DNA of 64,000 bases, from contig OY970315.1 of the NCBI GenBank assembly GCA_963716525.1, positions 4,154,001 through 4,218,000 on the forward strand. Direction: 5' to 3'. Made by a program: the position numbers and the translations under genes. Of the stretch, positions 8,805 through 17,396 are shown piece after piece. The notes under the pieces were generated by a model, which was not told where the DNA came from, searched no databases, and was given only the letters and a program-made list of their open reading frames with translations. Source of the stretch: JBBREP01 sp963716525 (lineage in GTDB: Bacteria > Actinomycetota > Acidimicrobiia > IMCC26256 > PALSA-610). How positions within the stretch are numbered: the first letter of the stretch is position 1; each line of letters begins with the position of its first letter.

Positions 8805-9644
8805 TCAGTCCTCGCCGATCTTGATGCGGACGAAGCGGGCGACCTTGGCGCCGCCCCCGAGGGCCGACACGATCTGGCCGACCGTCTGCTTCGGCTCCTT
8901 CACGAACGGCTGCTCCTCGAGCACGATCGTCTTGAAGAAGCCGTTGAGCTTCCCTTCAACGATCTTCGGCCAGGCCTGCTCGGGCTTGCCCTCTTCCTTC
9001 GTCTGCGCTTCGAACACCGCACGCTCGCGTGCGACGTCGGCGGCGGGCACGTCGTCGCGCCGCACGAAGCGCGGCGCCGCGCTCGCGATGTGGAGCGCGA
9101 CGTCGTGCGCCACCTCCGCCGCGCGCGGGCCGGTGGCACCCGTGACCTCCACGAGCACGCCGATCACACCGCGCTCGCTCTGCACGTGCTTGTACGCGTC
9201 GAGCACACCGCCGGCCGTGTCGAAGCGCGCCACCCGGCCGAGCTCAATCTTCTCGCCCATCGTGGCCGACATCTGGGCGACGTGCTCGCTCACGGTGAGC
9301 CCCTCGAACTCGAGGTTCGCCACGTCGTCGGCGCCACTCGTGGCGACGAGCTTGGCGAGCGCGGCCACGGCCGCCTTGAACTGGTCGCCCTTGGCCACGA
9401 AGTCGGTCTCGCAGTTGAGCTCGACGACCGCGGCGACATTGCCGTCGAGGAACACGTCGACCGCGCCCTGGTCGGCGGCGCGCCCCTCACGCTTGGCCGC
9501 TCCGGCCAAGCCCTTCTCGCGTAACCAGTCCTTGGCCCGCTCCATCTCGCCGTCGGTCTCGGCGAGCGCCTGCTTGCAGTCCATCATGCCGGCGCCGGTG
9601 ATCTTCCGCAGCGCCGCTACGTCCTTGGCCGAGATCTCAGCCAT
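8805..9644 (-). CDS. tsf: Elongation factor Ts
   Basis: 279 aa. It exchanges GDP for GTP on EF-Tu. It starts at ATG 9644 with GAGGG upstream and opens with the typical UBA-like domain (DVAALRKITGAGMMDCKQAL), then the core with ELNCETDFVA. It overlaps the end of rpsB by 8 bp. The open frame runs further upstream, but that stretch is antisense to the rpsB tail and lacks family similarity. Confidence 0.97.
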   Translation of the reverse strand: MAEISAKDVAALRKITGAGMMDCKQALAETDGEMERAKDWLREKGLAGAAKREGRAADQGAVDVFLDGNVAAVVELNCETDFVAKGDQFKAAVAALAKLVATSGADDVANLEFEGLTVSEHVAQMSATMGEKIELGRVARFDTAGGVLDAYKHVQSERGVIGVLVEVTGATGPRAAEVAHDVALHIASAAPRFVRRDDVPAADVARERAVFEAQTKEEGKPEQAWPKIVEGKLNGFFKTIVLEEQPFVKEPKQTVGQIVSALGGGAKVARFVRIKIGED

Positions 9645-10686
9645 TGTCGGTTCCCTCACTCGTCGTGTCGTTCGTGGTCGTGGTGTGGTGGTCGCCGTCG
9701 CCGCCTCCGGCGGGCGGCTCGATCGTGGCCGTCGCGGTCGCCGCGGTCGCGGTCGCGGCCTCGTTCGCGGTAGCGGCCTCGTCCGCAGGTGCGGCCTCGT
9801 TCGCAGTGGCGGCCTCGCGGGCCTGCGCGGCGCGCCGCTCGATCTCGCGCTGCTGGGCCGCAGCCGCGTCGCGGGCCACCTGCTGGCGGCGCTGGAACTC
9901 GGCCTCCTCCTCGGGCGAGCGCACCGGAGCCGCCGGCCGCGCGGGTGCGGGCGCCGCGGCGCTCGCACCGTCGCCGCCGCTCGCACGGGCCCCGCGCTTG
10001 GCCGCGATCTGGTGGCCCTCCTTCACCGCGTCGGCGATCACCCGGCACATGAGGTTCGCCGAGCGGATCGCGTCGTCGTTGCCGGGGATCACGTACTGGA
10101 TCACATCGGGGTCGCAGTTGGTGTCGACCACCGCGACCACCGGGATGCCGAGGCGGTTCGCCTCGGTGACCGCGATGTGCTCCTTCTTCGTGTCGATCAC
10201 GAAGACCGCGCTCGGGAGGCGTTCGAGGTTCTTGATGCCGCCCAGGTTGCGCTCGAGCTTGATCGCCTCGCGGCGCAGCTTGAGCCCCTCCTTCTTGATC
10301 ATCTGGTCGACCTCGCCCGTCTCGATCTGGCGCTCCAGCTCGCGCAGTTTCGAGGTGCGGCCGTGGACCGTCTGGAAGTTCGTGAGCATCCCGCCGAGCC
10401 AGCGGAAGTTCACGTACGGCATGTTGCAGTTCTCGGCGTGGCGCGCGACCGGCTCCTGCGCCTGCTTCTTGGTGCCGACGAACAGCACTGTGCCACCGTT
10501 CGCGACCGTGTCGCGGACGAACTTGTAGGACTCCTCGATGCCACCCAGCGTCTGGTGCAGGTCGACGATGTAGATACCCGACCGCTCCCCGAACAGGAAG
10601 CGCTTCATCTTCGGGTTCCATCGCCTCGTCTGGTGGCCGAAGTGGACTCCGGCCTCGAGGAGCTGACTCATCGTGACAACGGCCAT
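9637..10686 (-). CDS. rpsB: 30S ribosomal protein S2 with long C-terminal tail
   Basis: 349 aa from ATG 10686, which has GGGAGG upstream. The first 240 residues are canonical S2 (LLEAGVHFGHQTRRWNPKM, FVGTKKQAQ, NFRWLGGMLTN, GIPVVAVVDTNCDPD). Residues about 245-349 are an Ala/Glu/Thr/Pro-rich tail with a basic-acidic coiled stretch (about 265-300) and repeated NEAA-type units. S2 is usually 230-300 aa, so the tail is long; it is likely disordered and on the ribosome surface. First gene of the tsf-pyrH-frr-cdsA operon. Confidence 0.95.
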   Translation of the reverse strand: MAVVTMSQLLEAGVHFGHQTRRWNPKMKRFLFGERSGIYIVDLHQTLGGIEESYKFVRDTVANGGTVLFVGTKKQAQEPVARHAENCNMPYVNFRWLGGMLTNFQTVHGRTSKLRELERQIETGEVDQMIKKEGLKLRREAIKLERNLGGIKNLERLPSAVFVIDTKKEHIAVTEANRLGIPVVAVVDTNCDPDVIQYVIPGNDDAIRSANLMCRVIADAVKEGHQIAAKRGARASGGDGASAAAPAPARPAAPVRSPEEEAEFQRRQQVARDAAAAQQREIERRAAQAREAATANEAAPADEAATANEAATATAATATATIEPPAGGGDGDHHTTTTNDTTSEGTDNG

Positions 10687-10886
10687 CGCCGCGCCTCCCT
10701 TGGTTCGTGCAACCGCTCGCGCCAGCCCGCCGGCAGCTCGCCGGCGGACCACCTCGGGGTAGCGAGCGGGTGGTCGGTGAGACGCTCGACCGGACGATCG
10801 AGCGGCGCAACAGTGTACCGGCCGGCCCAACCGGCTCCCGAAGGCGTTTCAGCCGCGGCCGAGCGGGCGGCGCCGGGCGCGGCCGC

Positions 10887-11705
10887 TCAGAGATAGCGCC
10901 AGCGCGCGTGACGGAGCCGGCGCGGCAACTCCCGGGCCGAGATTGGTGCCGCGCGGCCGCCCCCGGCGACAAGGCTGGCCCCGGCGACGAGACCGCCGAG
11001 GCCGTCGAGGAGACCGGCCCGCTCGGCGGCGTACGACCGCACGACCACGAACGGCGCCGCTGCGCCGAACCCCATGCCCGAGCGATCGCCGGCGGTGGGC
11101 GCGAGATGCACCACCGAGGCCAGGTCGAGCGGCTCGAACAGGATCATCGGATCGACGTACTCCTCACCGATACGCAACGAGAAGTGCAGCACCCGGCCGT
11201 CGTGGTGGTCGCCCGTGCCGCCGCTCGTGCCGACCACCTCGCCCCGGCCCACCACCTCGCCGCGGCGCACCGCCACCGATTCGAGGAACGAGTAACCGGT
11301 GCGCCACCCGCTCGGTTCGTGGCGCACGACCACGTGCGACGACGGGCCGACGTGCCCGGCGAACACCACCACCCCACCGCCCGCGGCCACCACCGGCGTA
11401 CCCGGCGAGGCCGCGAAGTCGACGCCCCGATGACCGGGCCCGTACGGCGTGCGCGGCGCCTCGAACGGCCGTACGACCGGGCCGTCGACCGGCCGTGTCC
11501 AAACCGTGGCGGCCCGGCGCGCCACCGCCACCGCCACCGCCGGGGCCGCCGTTCCCATCACCGCGAACCCAGCGGCGACCACACTGACAACCACACCGGC
11601 GCGCACGCCGGGGCGCACGCCGGGGCGCATACCGGGGCGCATACCGGGGCGCATACCGGGGCGCATACCGGGGCGCATACCGGGGCGCGTGCAGCACCAT
11701 GCCAT
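10887..11705 (-). CDS. Exported M23 (LytM-like) domain protein, catalytically degenerate
   Basis: 272 aa from ATG 11705, which has GAGGAG just upstream. Residues 8-32 are an Arg-containing tetrapeptide repeat (MRPG) encoded by a 12-bp tandem array. A hydrophobic signal segment follows (about 33-58), then an M23 domain (about 85-190). Zinc ligands are present (HRGVD and the His of VLHFS). The two catalytic histidines of active LytM enzymes are not: YAHL is YSFL and the first His of HLHFE is Val. It resembles inactive EnvC/NlpD-type LytM proteins that regulate wall amidases. Upstream of rpsB, same strand. Confidence 0.75.
   Translation of the reverse strand: MAWCCTRPGMRPGMRPGMRPGMRPGMRPGVRPGVRAGVVVSVVAAGFAVMGTAAPAVAVAVARRAATVWTRPVDGPVVRPFEAPRTPYGPGHRGVDFAASPGTPVVAAGGGVVVFAGHVGPSSHVVVRHEPSGWRTGYSFLESVAVRRGEVVGRGEVVGTSGGTGDHHDGRVLHFSLRIGEEYVDPMILFEPLDLASVVHLAPTAGDRSGMGFGAAAPFVVVRSYAAERAGLLDGLGGLVAGASLVAGGGRAAPISARELPRRLRHARWRYL
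11592..11687 (-). repeat. 12-bp tandem repeat, eight units, coding
   Basis: Eight 12-bp units. Five are identical (plus strand CATACCGGGGCG, 11628-11687), then two CACGCCGGGGCG (11604-11627) and one diverged unit. In the M23 gene frame they encode MRPG repeats followed by VRPG and VRAG, immediately before the signal-peptide core. The 12-bp period keeps the frame whatever the copy number. Confidence 0.9.
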
Positions 11706-11879
11706 GACCACTCCTCGACCACGCGAGACGTTGGGACTGCTCGGGGGAGGAGCCGGCGCAGGGCGCGACGGCGCTGCGAAGGTACTACCGGCCTGCGACA
11801 CGCACCAGTGCCTCACACCCGAACCGAGCAGCTGTCACGAACAGTGGCGCGCTCACCACGAACGGTCTAGGTTGCGGGC

Positions 11880-12470
11880 TCAGAGTCCGGTACCTCGGGC
11901 GGCGGTCTGGGCGGAGACCCGCCCGAGGTGCTGGACAGGAACTCCCCCACGGGGCCGGCGCCGCCGGCGGGCTCCGAACGCTCCCCACAGCACCACCGCC
12001 GTGCTCGCGGCGACGAGCAGCGCCCGGGTCGACCACCTGCCGAGCGCGACGACCATCGGTGCCGATGCCCGGGATCGTGCCCACCACGTGGCCCACGAGC
12101 GTGCCGCGCACCGCCGACCAATCCTCGGACTCGGTGTTGGCGTCGCCCTTGGTGACCACGTGCACGACGGCACCGTAGACGGTGATGCGCTGCACCCGGT
12201 GGGTGATCAGGTCAGGCCCCTGCGCGCCCGCGCCGAACGTGACGACGTCGCCGGTGTGGACCCGTTCCACCGGTACCCACGCGCAGATCACGACGTCGCC
12301 GACGTGCAGGGTCGGCGACATCGACGCCGACCGCACCACCATCGGTTCGTAGCCGAGGAACACGAGCGACAGCGCGCCGATCGCCAGCGCCGAGATCGCG
12401 ATCACGACGGTCGCCTCGAGCGCCGTGGTGATCCGCCGCCGCGGCGCGACCGGGTTGCGATCGAACCGTG
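11880..12470 (-). pseudogene. SipW-type signal peptidase I, frameshifted near its C-terminus
   Basis: Reading minus from about 12470: one membrane helix (TVVIAISALAIGALSLVFLG), then SASMSPTLHVGDVV carrying the nucleophilic Ser, GDVVTF, LITHRV and VTKGDAN. His in place of the usual Lys marks the ER/SipW class (Ser-His-Asp, S26B) rather than the E. coli Lep class. The frame breaks at about 12050-12068 and continues in another frame as a C-terminal helix (STRALLVAASTAVVLWGAF) and basic tail to the stop at 11880. I could not fix the start. Neighbours suggest it processes a surface protein; that is inference. Confidence 0.6.
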
Positions 12471-14159
12471 GCGGAATGCCGGGCCGGCGGGCAGGTCGGC
12501 ACCGCCCGCGCGTGCACGCCGAGACCGATCGCGCCGAACAGCGCGCGTACCCATTCGACGCGCTCGTGCGGGCCGAGATCGAGCGCGACTCCGACCGCCC
12601 GCTCACGCGGTGCAGCCTGCGCACGTCGACGACCACCCCTGTCACGGTCGTCGCGCCGGTCGGCGCGTGGCACGCGACCGACACGACGACACGAGCACCG
12701 CGCGGCAACGTCGGATCGGCGGCGACGAGCGCGAGCCCGCCGGGCGACGCGTTCACGGTCGCGCGCCGGTCGCCCGTTGATGGTGGCGGGAACGTCGAGC
12801 GCGACGCGGTAGCGTCGCGCGGTCCCACCCACGCACGCCGAAGGCGCGCAGCGCGAACGTCCACGCGGCCGCGAGCGACGCGAGCACGAAGCCCGACCGC
12901 GAACCCCACCGCCGCGCCGGCGGGCCCCCGCCGGTCGACCAGCGCGACGGTGGTGAGGAACGTCAGCGTCGCCGAGAGCCAGAGCAACGGCTGTTCCGGT
13001 AGCTCGAAGCGCATCCACCGCACCCGGCGCGTCAGCGCCGCGGGCAGGCGCGAGGAACGAACCCGGAAGGCCGTCGGCTGCCTCACGGGCCTCCTCGACG
13101 GGGTGGAGCCCGATGCCGAACGCGAGCCGGCTCGCCGTCCAGCGCAGCACCGCGAGGGCGCTCACCATCGCGAAGTACACGGCGGGCGACACCGACAGCG
13201 GCAGCGTTCCGGCCCGGCCGATCAGCACGCACGCGGTCAGCCAGAGCACCATGGGGTAGGCGTAGACCTCCCGCAGGAGCAGCCCGGCGGCGAGCAGTCG
13301 CAGCGGAAGCGGGCCATGGGTCGCGGCGTCGGCGAGATCGGCCGCGGCGGCCGGCGTGGCGCTTGGTGTCGGTGGGCCAGAACACCGGCGCGTCGGTGGG
13401 CGCGGCGCGGGCGCTGACGGCATCGGCCGAGTCGACGCCGCAAAAGCCCTCGGCCGCTCGCGCCCGCAGCCAGCTCCCGTCGGGTCGACCGGCAACGAAC
13501 GGATGGGCGCGCAACAGGCTCGTACGCACGAGGGTCGCGTCGGGCTCCCACGTGACGAGGCCGAGTGTCGCGCCGCCGCCGGCACGCGCGCGCCGATGCG
13601 TTCCCGCTCACCGGACGCGAAGCGATCGGCGTTGAACGCCGGCGCGGTCGCCGTGACCCAACCGACGCGCCCGGCGATCTGCGCCGCCGCGCGGTCGCAC
13701 GCGTCGGGCAGCGGGAAGGCGCGGGCCGAAAGCACGAGCACCACATCGGTGGTCACCGCCTGCAGCGCGTCGTGCAACGCCGCCGCGGCGGTGGGCGCCA
13801 CGTGCTCGCCGACCTCCACACCGTCGACGCCGCCGAGCTCGTCGAGCCAGTCGCAGTGCGTCGTGGCGACGACCACGACCGGTCCCGTGCGGGCCGCAAG
13901 CACCACGCTCGTACGAGCGACGTCGGCCTGCTCCTCGCCGACACGCACCACGCACGTCACCGATGCCCGCCGCCACGCAGGAGCCGACCGTCGCGCCGCG
14001 CACGGCCCGCGCCACGACGGCCTCGGTGACGGCGACGGCGGCGGCCCACGTCATCGCGACGAGGACCGTCACGGTCACGGTGCCCCACCCCCGCGCCCAC
14101 ACTGCCGTCATCGCGGCCGCGAGCACGCTCCCGAGCGCGCTCGCGATCAGGGCGGGCAC
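12470..14159 (-). pseudogene. BcsA-like membrane protein with PilZ domain, multiply frameshifted
   Basis: Coding-like sequence runs through at least six frame changes. Joined by eye, it reads: N-terminal helices from GTG 14159 (PALIASALGSVLAAAM, VTVTVLVAMTWAAAVAV), a globular region (VTCVVRVGEEQADVA to GWVTATAPAFNADRF), several helices (LREVYAYPMVLWLTACVLIG, FELPEQPLLWLSATLTFLTT), then a PilZ-type domain (YRVALDVPATINGRP, NASPGGLALV). TM - GT-A-like - TM - PilZ is the plan of cellulose-synthase-like transferases regulated by cyclic di-GMP. The DxD and QxxRW motifs are not seen, so the glycosyltransferase assignment is weak. Few stops interrupt it, so the breaks are recent or assembly errors. 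Confidence 0.5.
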
Positions 14160-14218
14160 GGCGAGGCCACGGGCGCGGTGCCCGCACGTCTGGCCCTCCG
14201 CCCGGCACGGCGCTTCCG

Positions 14219-15139
14219 TCAGGCCCGGGTCTGCATGCGGCGCCTGCGTTCGAAGAGGGTGAGCACAAGACCGGCGACGAGGCACACGATCCCCACGACG
14301 ATGAGCACGATCGACGATCCGGTGAAGGCGAGCGTGGTCTGTCCCCGAACCGGTCACCACCGAGGTCATCGGCGTGACGCCTCGAGTCGTGGTCGTGGAC
14401 GCAGGCCATGCGCGGCCGTGGTCGTGGTGGCGCCCTGCGTCACGACGGTCGACGGGACGGTCGACGAGTGGTCGACCGGACAGCGTCGTGGTGGTCACGG
14501 CCGGCGGCAACGTCGTCTCGGTCGGCACGGCCGGCGGCCGCGTCGTCGTCGTCACGGCCGGCGGCAGCGTCGTCGTCGTCACGGCCGGCGGCCACGTCGT
14601 CGTGGTCACGGCCGGCGGCAGCGTCGTCTCCGATGGCGCCGTCGTCGTGGTCGCGGGCGGCACCGTCGTCGAGGGCGAAGCGGTCGTGGTCGTCGTGGGG
14701 GGATCGGCTTGCAGAACTGCACACTGGAGACGCCGGGGAGATTCTTGTCGTGGCCCACGTTCAGAAGCACCGAGTTCGTGAACGTCCCGCCGGTCTGCGG
14801 CAGCCCGAACGCCACGAACACCGTCGACTGGCCGCCCTTCACACCCACCACCGACACCGGCTGGGTCGAGTGCCACGTGCCGCCGGTCGCCGACGGGTTC
14901 GAGATCGTCACGACGTGCTCGTTGCCCGCGGGCTTCTCGAACACGTAGCTGTGCCCGGAGTAGTCGAACTTGGCGAGGAGCTGCGTTCCTGCGGGACACT
15001 CGCCCGTGCTCGTCGACCTCGTCGTCTGCACGATGCCCGCGAGCACCAGCACGGCGCCGAGCGCCATCGCGATCGGTCCGAGGCGCGTGTAGCGACGGGC
15101 GCTCGTGCTGGAAACGTTGGACACCTTGACCTCCGGCAT
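14219..15139 (-). pseudogene. Surface protein with LAFTG sorting signal, two frameshifts
   Basis: ATG 15139 opens a protein with one signal/anchor helix (LGPIAMALGAVLVLAGIV). An extracellular domain of about 120 aa follows, from GECPAGTQLLAKF through YVFEKPAGNEHVV to SSVQFC. A long Thr/Pro stalk (PPAVTTTTLPPAV repeats) comes next, then a sorting signal LAFTG, a helix (SSIVLIVVGIVCLVAGLVLTL) and an ERRRR tail ending at 14219. The frame shifts at the C6 run near 14696-14701 and back near 14343-14346, each needing one base. LAxTG signals are used by class E sortases of actinobacteria. No sortase gene is in the window. Confidence 0.6.
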
Positions 15140-15164
15140 TCCCGGGCGACGGCCGGGATCGGCC

Positions 15165-15198
15165 CGGACAGGGGATCGGCTCGGACAGGGGATCGGCT
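15165..15198. repeat. 17-bp tandem repeat, two units
   Basis: Two perfect tandem copies of CGGACAGGGGATCGGCT, flanked by partial copies (GGATCGGCC before, CGGACCGGCT after). They lie 26 bases upstream of the leftward LAFTG surface-protein gene, so within its promoter or leader. Confidence 0.8.
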
Positions 15199-15389
15199 CC
15201 GGACCGGCTGTGTGGGCGAGAAGGCCCTGGACCCTTCGGCGCAGGACTTTGGTCACCACACGCCCGCGGGCGCGCCGGTCGACTGGTGGTCCTATCGACT
15301 CGGCGGAGCGTCGATGTTCACTCGAATCGCGCAACGTTGCGATCAGCACGCATGCGGCGCGACGGCCGGGTGCGCGCCCCGCTACGCGA

Positions 15390-16178
15390 CTACGTGACGA
15401 CGCCGCGCTCCAGGACCGGGTCCTGGAGGCGGCCGCGCATCTGGAGGATCGCCTTGGTGTGGATCTGGCACACACGGCTCTCGGTGACGCCGAGCACCTG
15501 GCCGATCTCGGCGAGCGTGAGGCCCTCGTAGTAGTAGAGCGTCAGCACGAGCCGCTCGCGGTCGGGCATGCGGTTGATGGCGTCGGCGAGCACATGGCGC
15601 ATCTCCTCGCTCTCGAACGCGGCGACCGGGTCGTTGACGGTGTCGGCGATGGTGTCGCCCACGGTCGCGCCGGTGCTGCGGTCCTGGCCGGCGGCGAGCA
15701 ACTCGTCGAGCGCCACCACACCCACGAAGCTGATCTTGCTCATGGTCGAGGCCAGCTCGGTCTCGCTCAGGCCCAGCTCGTGGGCGACCTCGGCCTCCGA
15801 CGGGGAGCGGCGCAGCTCGTTTTCGAGCTTGGAGAACGCCCGCTCGATCGAACGGGCCTTGGCCCGGATCGAGCGCGGGACCCAGTCGATCGACCGCAGC
15901 TCGTCGATGATCGCGCCCTTGATGCGGCTGATCGCGTAGGTCTCGAACTTGAAGCCGCGGCTCACGTCGAACTTGTCGATCGCGTCGATGAGGCCGAACA
16001 TGCCGTAGCTGACGAGATCGGATTGCTCGATGTTCTGGGGTAGGCCCACGGCCACACGACCGGCGACGAACTTGACGAGCGGCGCGTAGTGCAGGATCAG
16101 ACGGTCCCGGGCCTCACGCGACTGGTGCGCCTTGTACTCGTCCCACAGCGCTGCGATCACTGAGGCGGCGTCGTCCAT
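15390..16178 (-). CDS. whiG: RNA polymerase sigma factor, FliA/WhiG type
   Basis: 262 aa sigma-70 family group 3 factor with regions 2, 3 and 4: LVSYGMFGLIDAIDKFD and FETYAISRIKGAIIDELRSIDWVPRS (region 2), an intact region 3, and region 4 ending LTLAEIGQVLGVTESRVCQIH. In Streptomyces WhiG drives sporulation genes; in motile actinobacteria the same family transcribes flagellar genes. No flagellar or anti-sigma gene is nearby, so the regulon is open. It is divergent from nothing: xerC lies upstream on the same strand, 88 bases away. Confidence 0.88.
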   Translation of the reverse strand: MDDAASVIAALWDEYKAHQSREARDRLILHYAPLVKFVAGRVAVGLPQNIEQSDLVSYGMFGLIDAIDKFDVSRGFKFETYAISRIKGAIIDELRSIDWVPRSIRAKARSIERAFSKLENELRRSPSEAEVAHELGLSETELASTMSKISFVGVVALDELLAAGQDRSTGATVGDTIADTVNDPVAAFESEEMRHVLADAINRMPDRERLVLTLYYYEGLTLAEIGQVLGVTESRVCQIHTKAILQMRGRLQDPVLERGVVT

Positions 16179-16266
16179 GATGTCCTCATCGGTCGCGGGT
16201 TCGTCGGCGAGATCGGTCTTCGTGCCGCTTGCGCGGCGAGTCGGTCACCACCCTGCGCCCGACCCG

Positions 16267-17196
16267 TCAGGCCCTCGGGTGGGCCTGGTTGTACACCGCT
16301 CTCATTCGGTCACGAGTGACGTGAGTGTAGACCTGTGTGGTGGAGAGGTCCGCGTGGCCCATGAGCTCTTGGACGGCCCGCAGATCGGCACCGCCCTCCA
16401 GCAGGTGGGTGGCGTAGGCGTGGCGCAGGGCGTGCGGGTTGAGGGTGCGGCCGTCGGGCAGCGGCCGGCGATCGAGCACCCGGCGGGCGTCCCGGGGTGA
16501 GAGCGGCCGGCCCCGAAGGTTGAGCAGGAGCGGCTCACCACGGGTGGCCGCGGTGACGAGCGCGGCCCGGGTGGGCAGGTAGCGCGCCACCGCCGCGCAC
16601 ACGGGCTCGCCGAGCGGCAGGCGGCGCACCTTGGAGCCTTTGCCGAGGACCGTGACCGTCTCGTGGCGGAGGTCGACGTCGCCCGTGCGCAGCCCACACG
16701 CCTCGGCGACACGCAGGCCCGCGCCATAGAGCAGCTCGAGCAGGGCACGGTCGCGCGCCGCGATGGCCGCCTCGCGCGGCGCTGCGTCGGGGCCGCCGCC
16801 GGCCGCGGCGTTGGGGTCGGCTTCGGGGCCGGCACCGGGGCCGTCGACGAGCGCCATCGCCTCGGCTACCCGGGGCACGCGCGGCAGCCGTCGGGTTGTC
16901 TTGGGCACCCGCATGGCGCGGCCGGGCTCGGCCGGCGTGACCCCGCTGCGGTGCAGGTGGCGCACGAAACCGCGCACCGCCGACGCCTTGCGGGCGCTCG
17001 TGGCAGGCGCGAACCCGCGGGTGTCGAGGTAGGCGAGGTAGCGCCGCAGGGCGCGGGTGTCGAGGTCGCGCGGGTCGCGGCAGCCGCCGCGCTCGCACCA
17101 TGCCGCGAACTCGCGAGTGTCGAAGGCATAGGCGCGGCGGGTGTGGTCGCTCACGCCGGTCAGCGTGGCGAGGAAGCCGTCGACGTCGTAGCCCAT
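16267..17196 (-). CDS. xerC: Tyrosine recombinase XerC-like
   Basis: 309 aa. It resolves chromosome dimers with a partner recombinase at dif. The N-terminal SAM-like core-binding domain covers about residues 1-95 and the catalytic domain about 135-305. Catalytic residues are readable: Arg in GAGLRVAEACGL, Lys in GKGSKVRRLPLG, His and Arg in NPHALRHAYATHL, His in LMGHADL and the nucleophilic Tyr in TQVYTHV. A Gly/Ala/Pro-rich insert (about 125-140) separates the domains. Position next to comM-dprA matches the Mycobacterium order, so this is a housekeeping enzyme and not a phage integrase. Confidence 0.9.
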   Translation of the reverse strand: MGYDVDGFLATLTGVSDHTRRAYAFDTREFAAWCERGGCRDPRDLDTRALRRYLAYLDTRGFAPATSARKASAVRGFVRHLHRSGVTPAEPGRAMRVPKTTRRLPRVPRVAEAMALVDGPGAGPEADPNAAAGGGPDAAPREAAIAARDRALLELLYGAGLRVAEACGLRTGDVDLRHETVTVLGKGSKVRRLPLGEPVCAAVARYLPTRAALVTAATRGEPLLLNLRGRPLSPRDARRVLDRRPLPDGRTLNPHALRHAYATHLLEGGADLRAVQELMGHADLSTTQVYTHVTRDRMRAVYNQAHPRA

Positions 17197-17396
17197 CGGC
17201 CTGCGACGGTAGCTGAGGCTGCTGGGGCTGGTGTGGTGCCTGGGTGCCGCCGCTGCTTCGATCCGGGCCCGTGCACCGGCTGAAGCTCCAGCTCAGGGGA
17301 CTGTCGCAGGCCCCGCGTAGGGTCGCGACCACTTCCTCCCTCCACGTGCCCTGCGGCACGCACTGCCGCCCGTTCCGTCCTCGGGGGAGGAGTCCC

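Noticed and set aside
7216..10896. Plus-strand frame of more than 1,200 codons opposite the rpsB-cdsA operon
   Set aside because: Shadow of intact housekeeping genes on the minus strand.
16267..17196. The tyrosine recombinase as a phage or island integrase
   Set aside because: It is a XerC-type enzyme in its conserved housekeeping place next to comM-dprA, with no tRNA attachment site or other phage genes.
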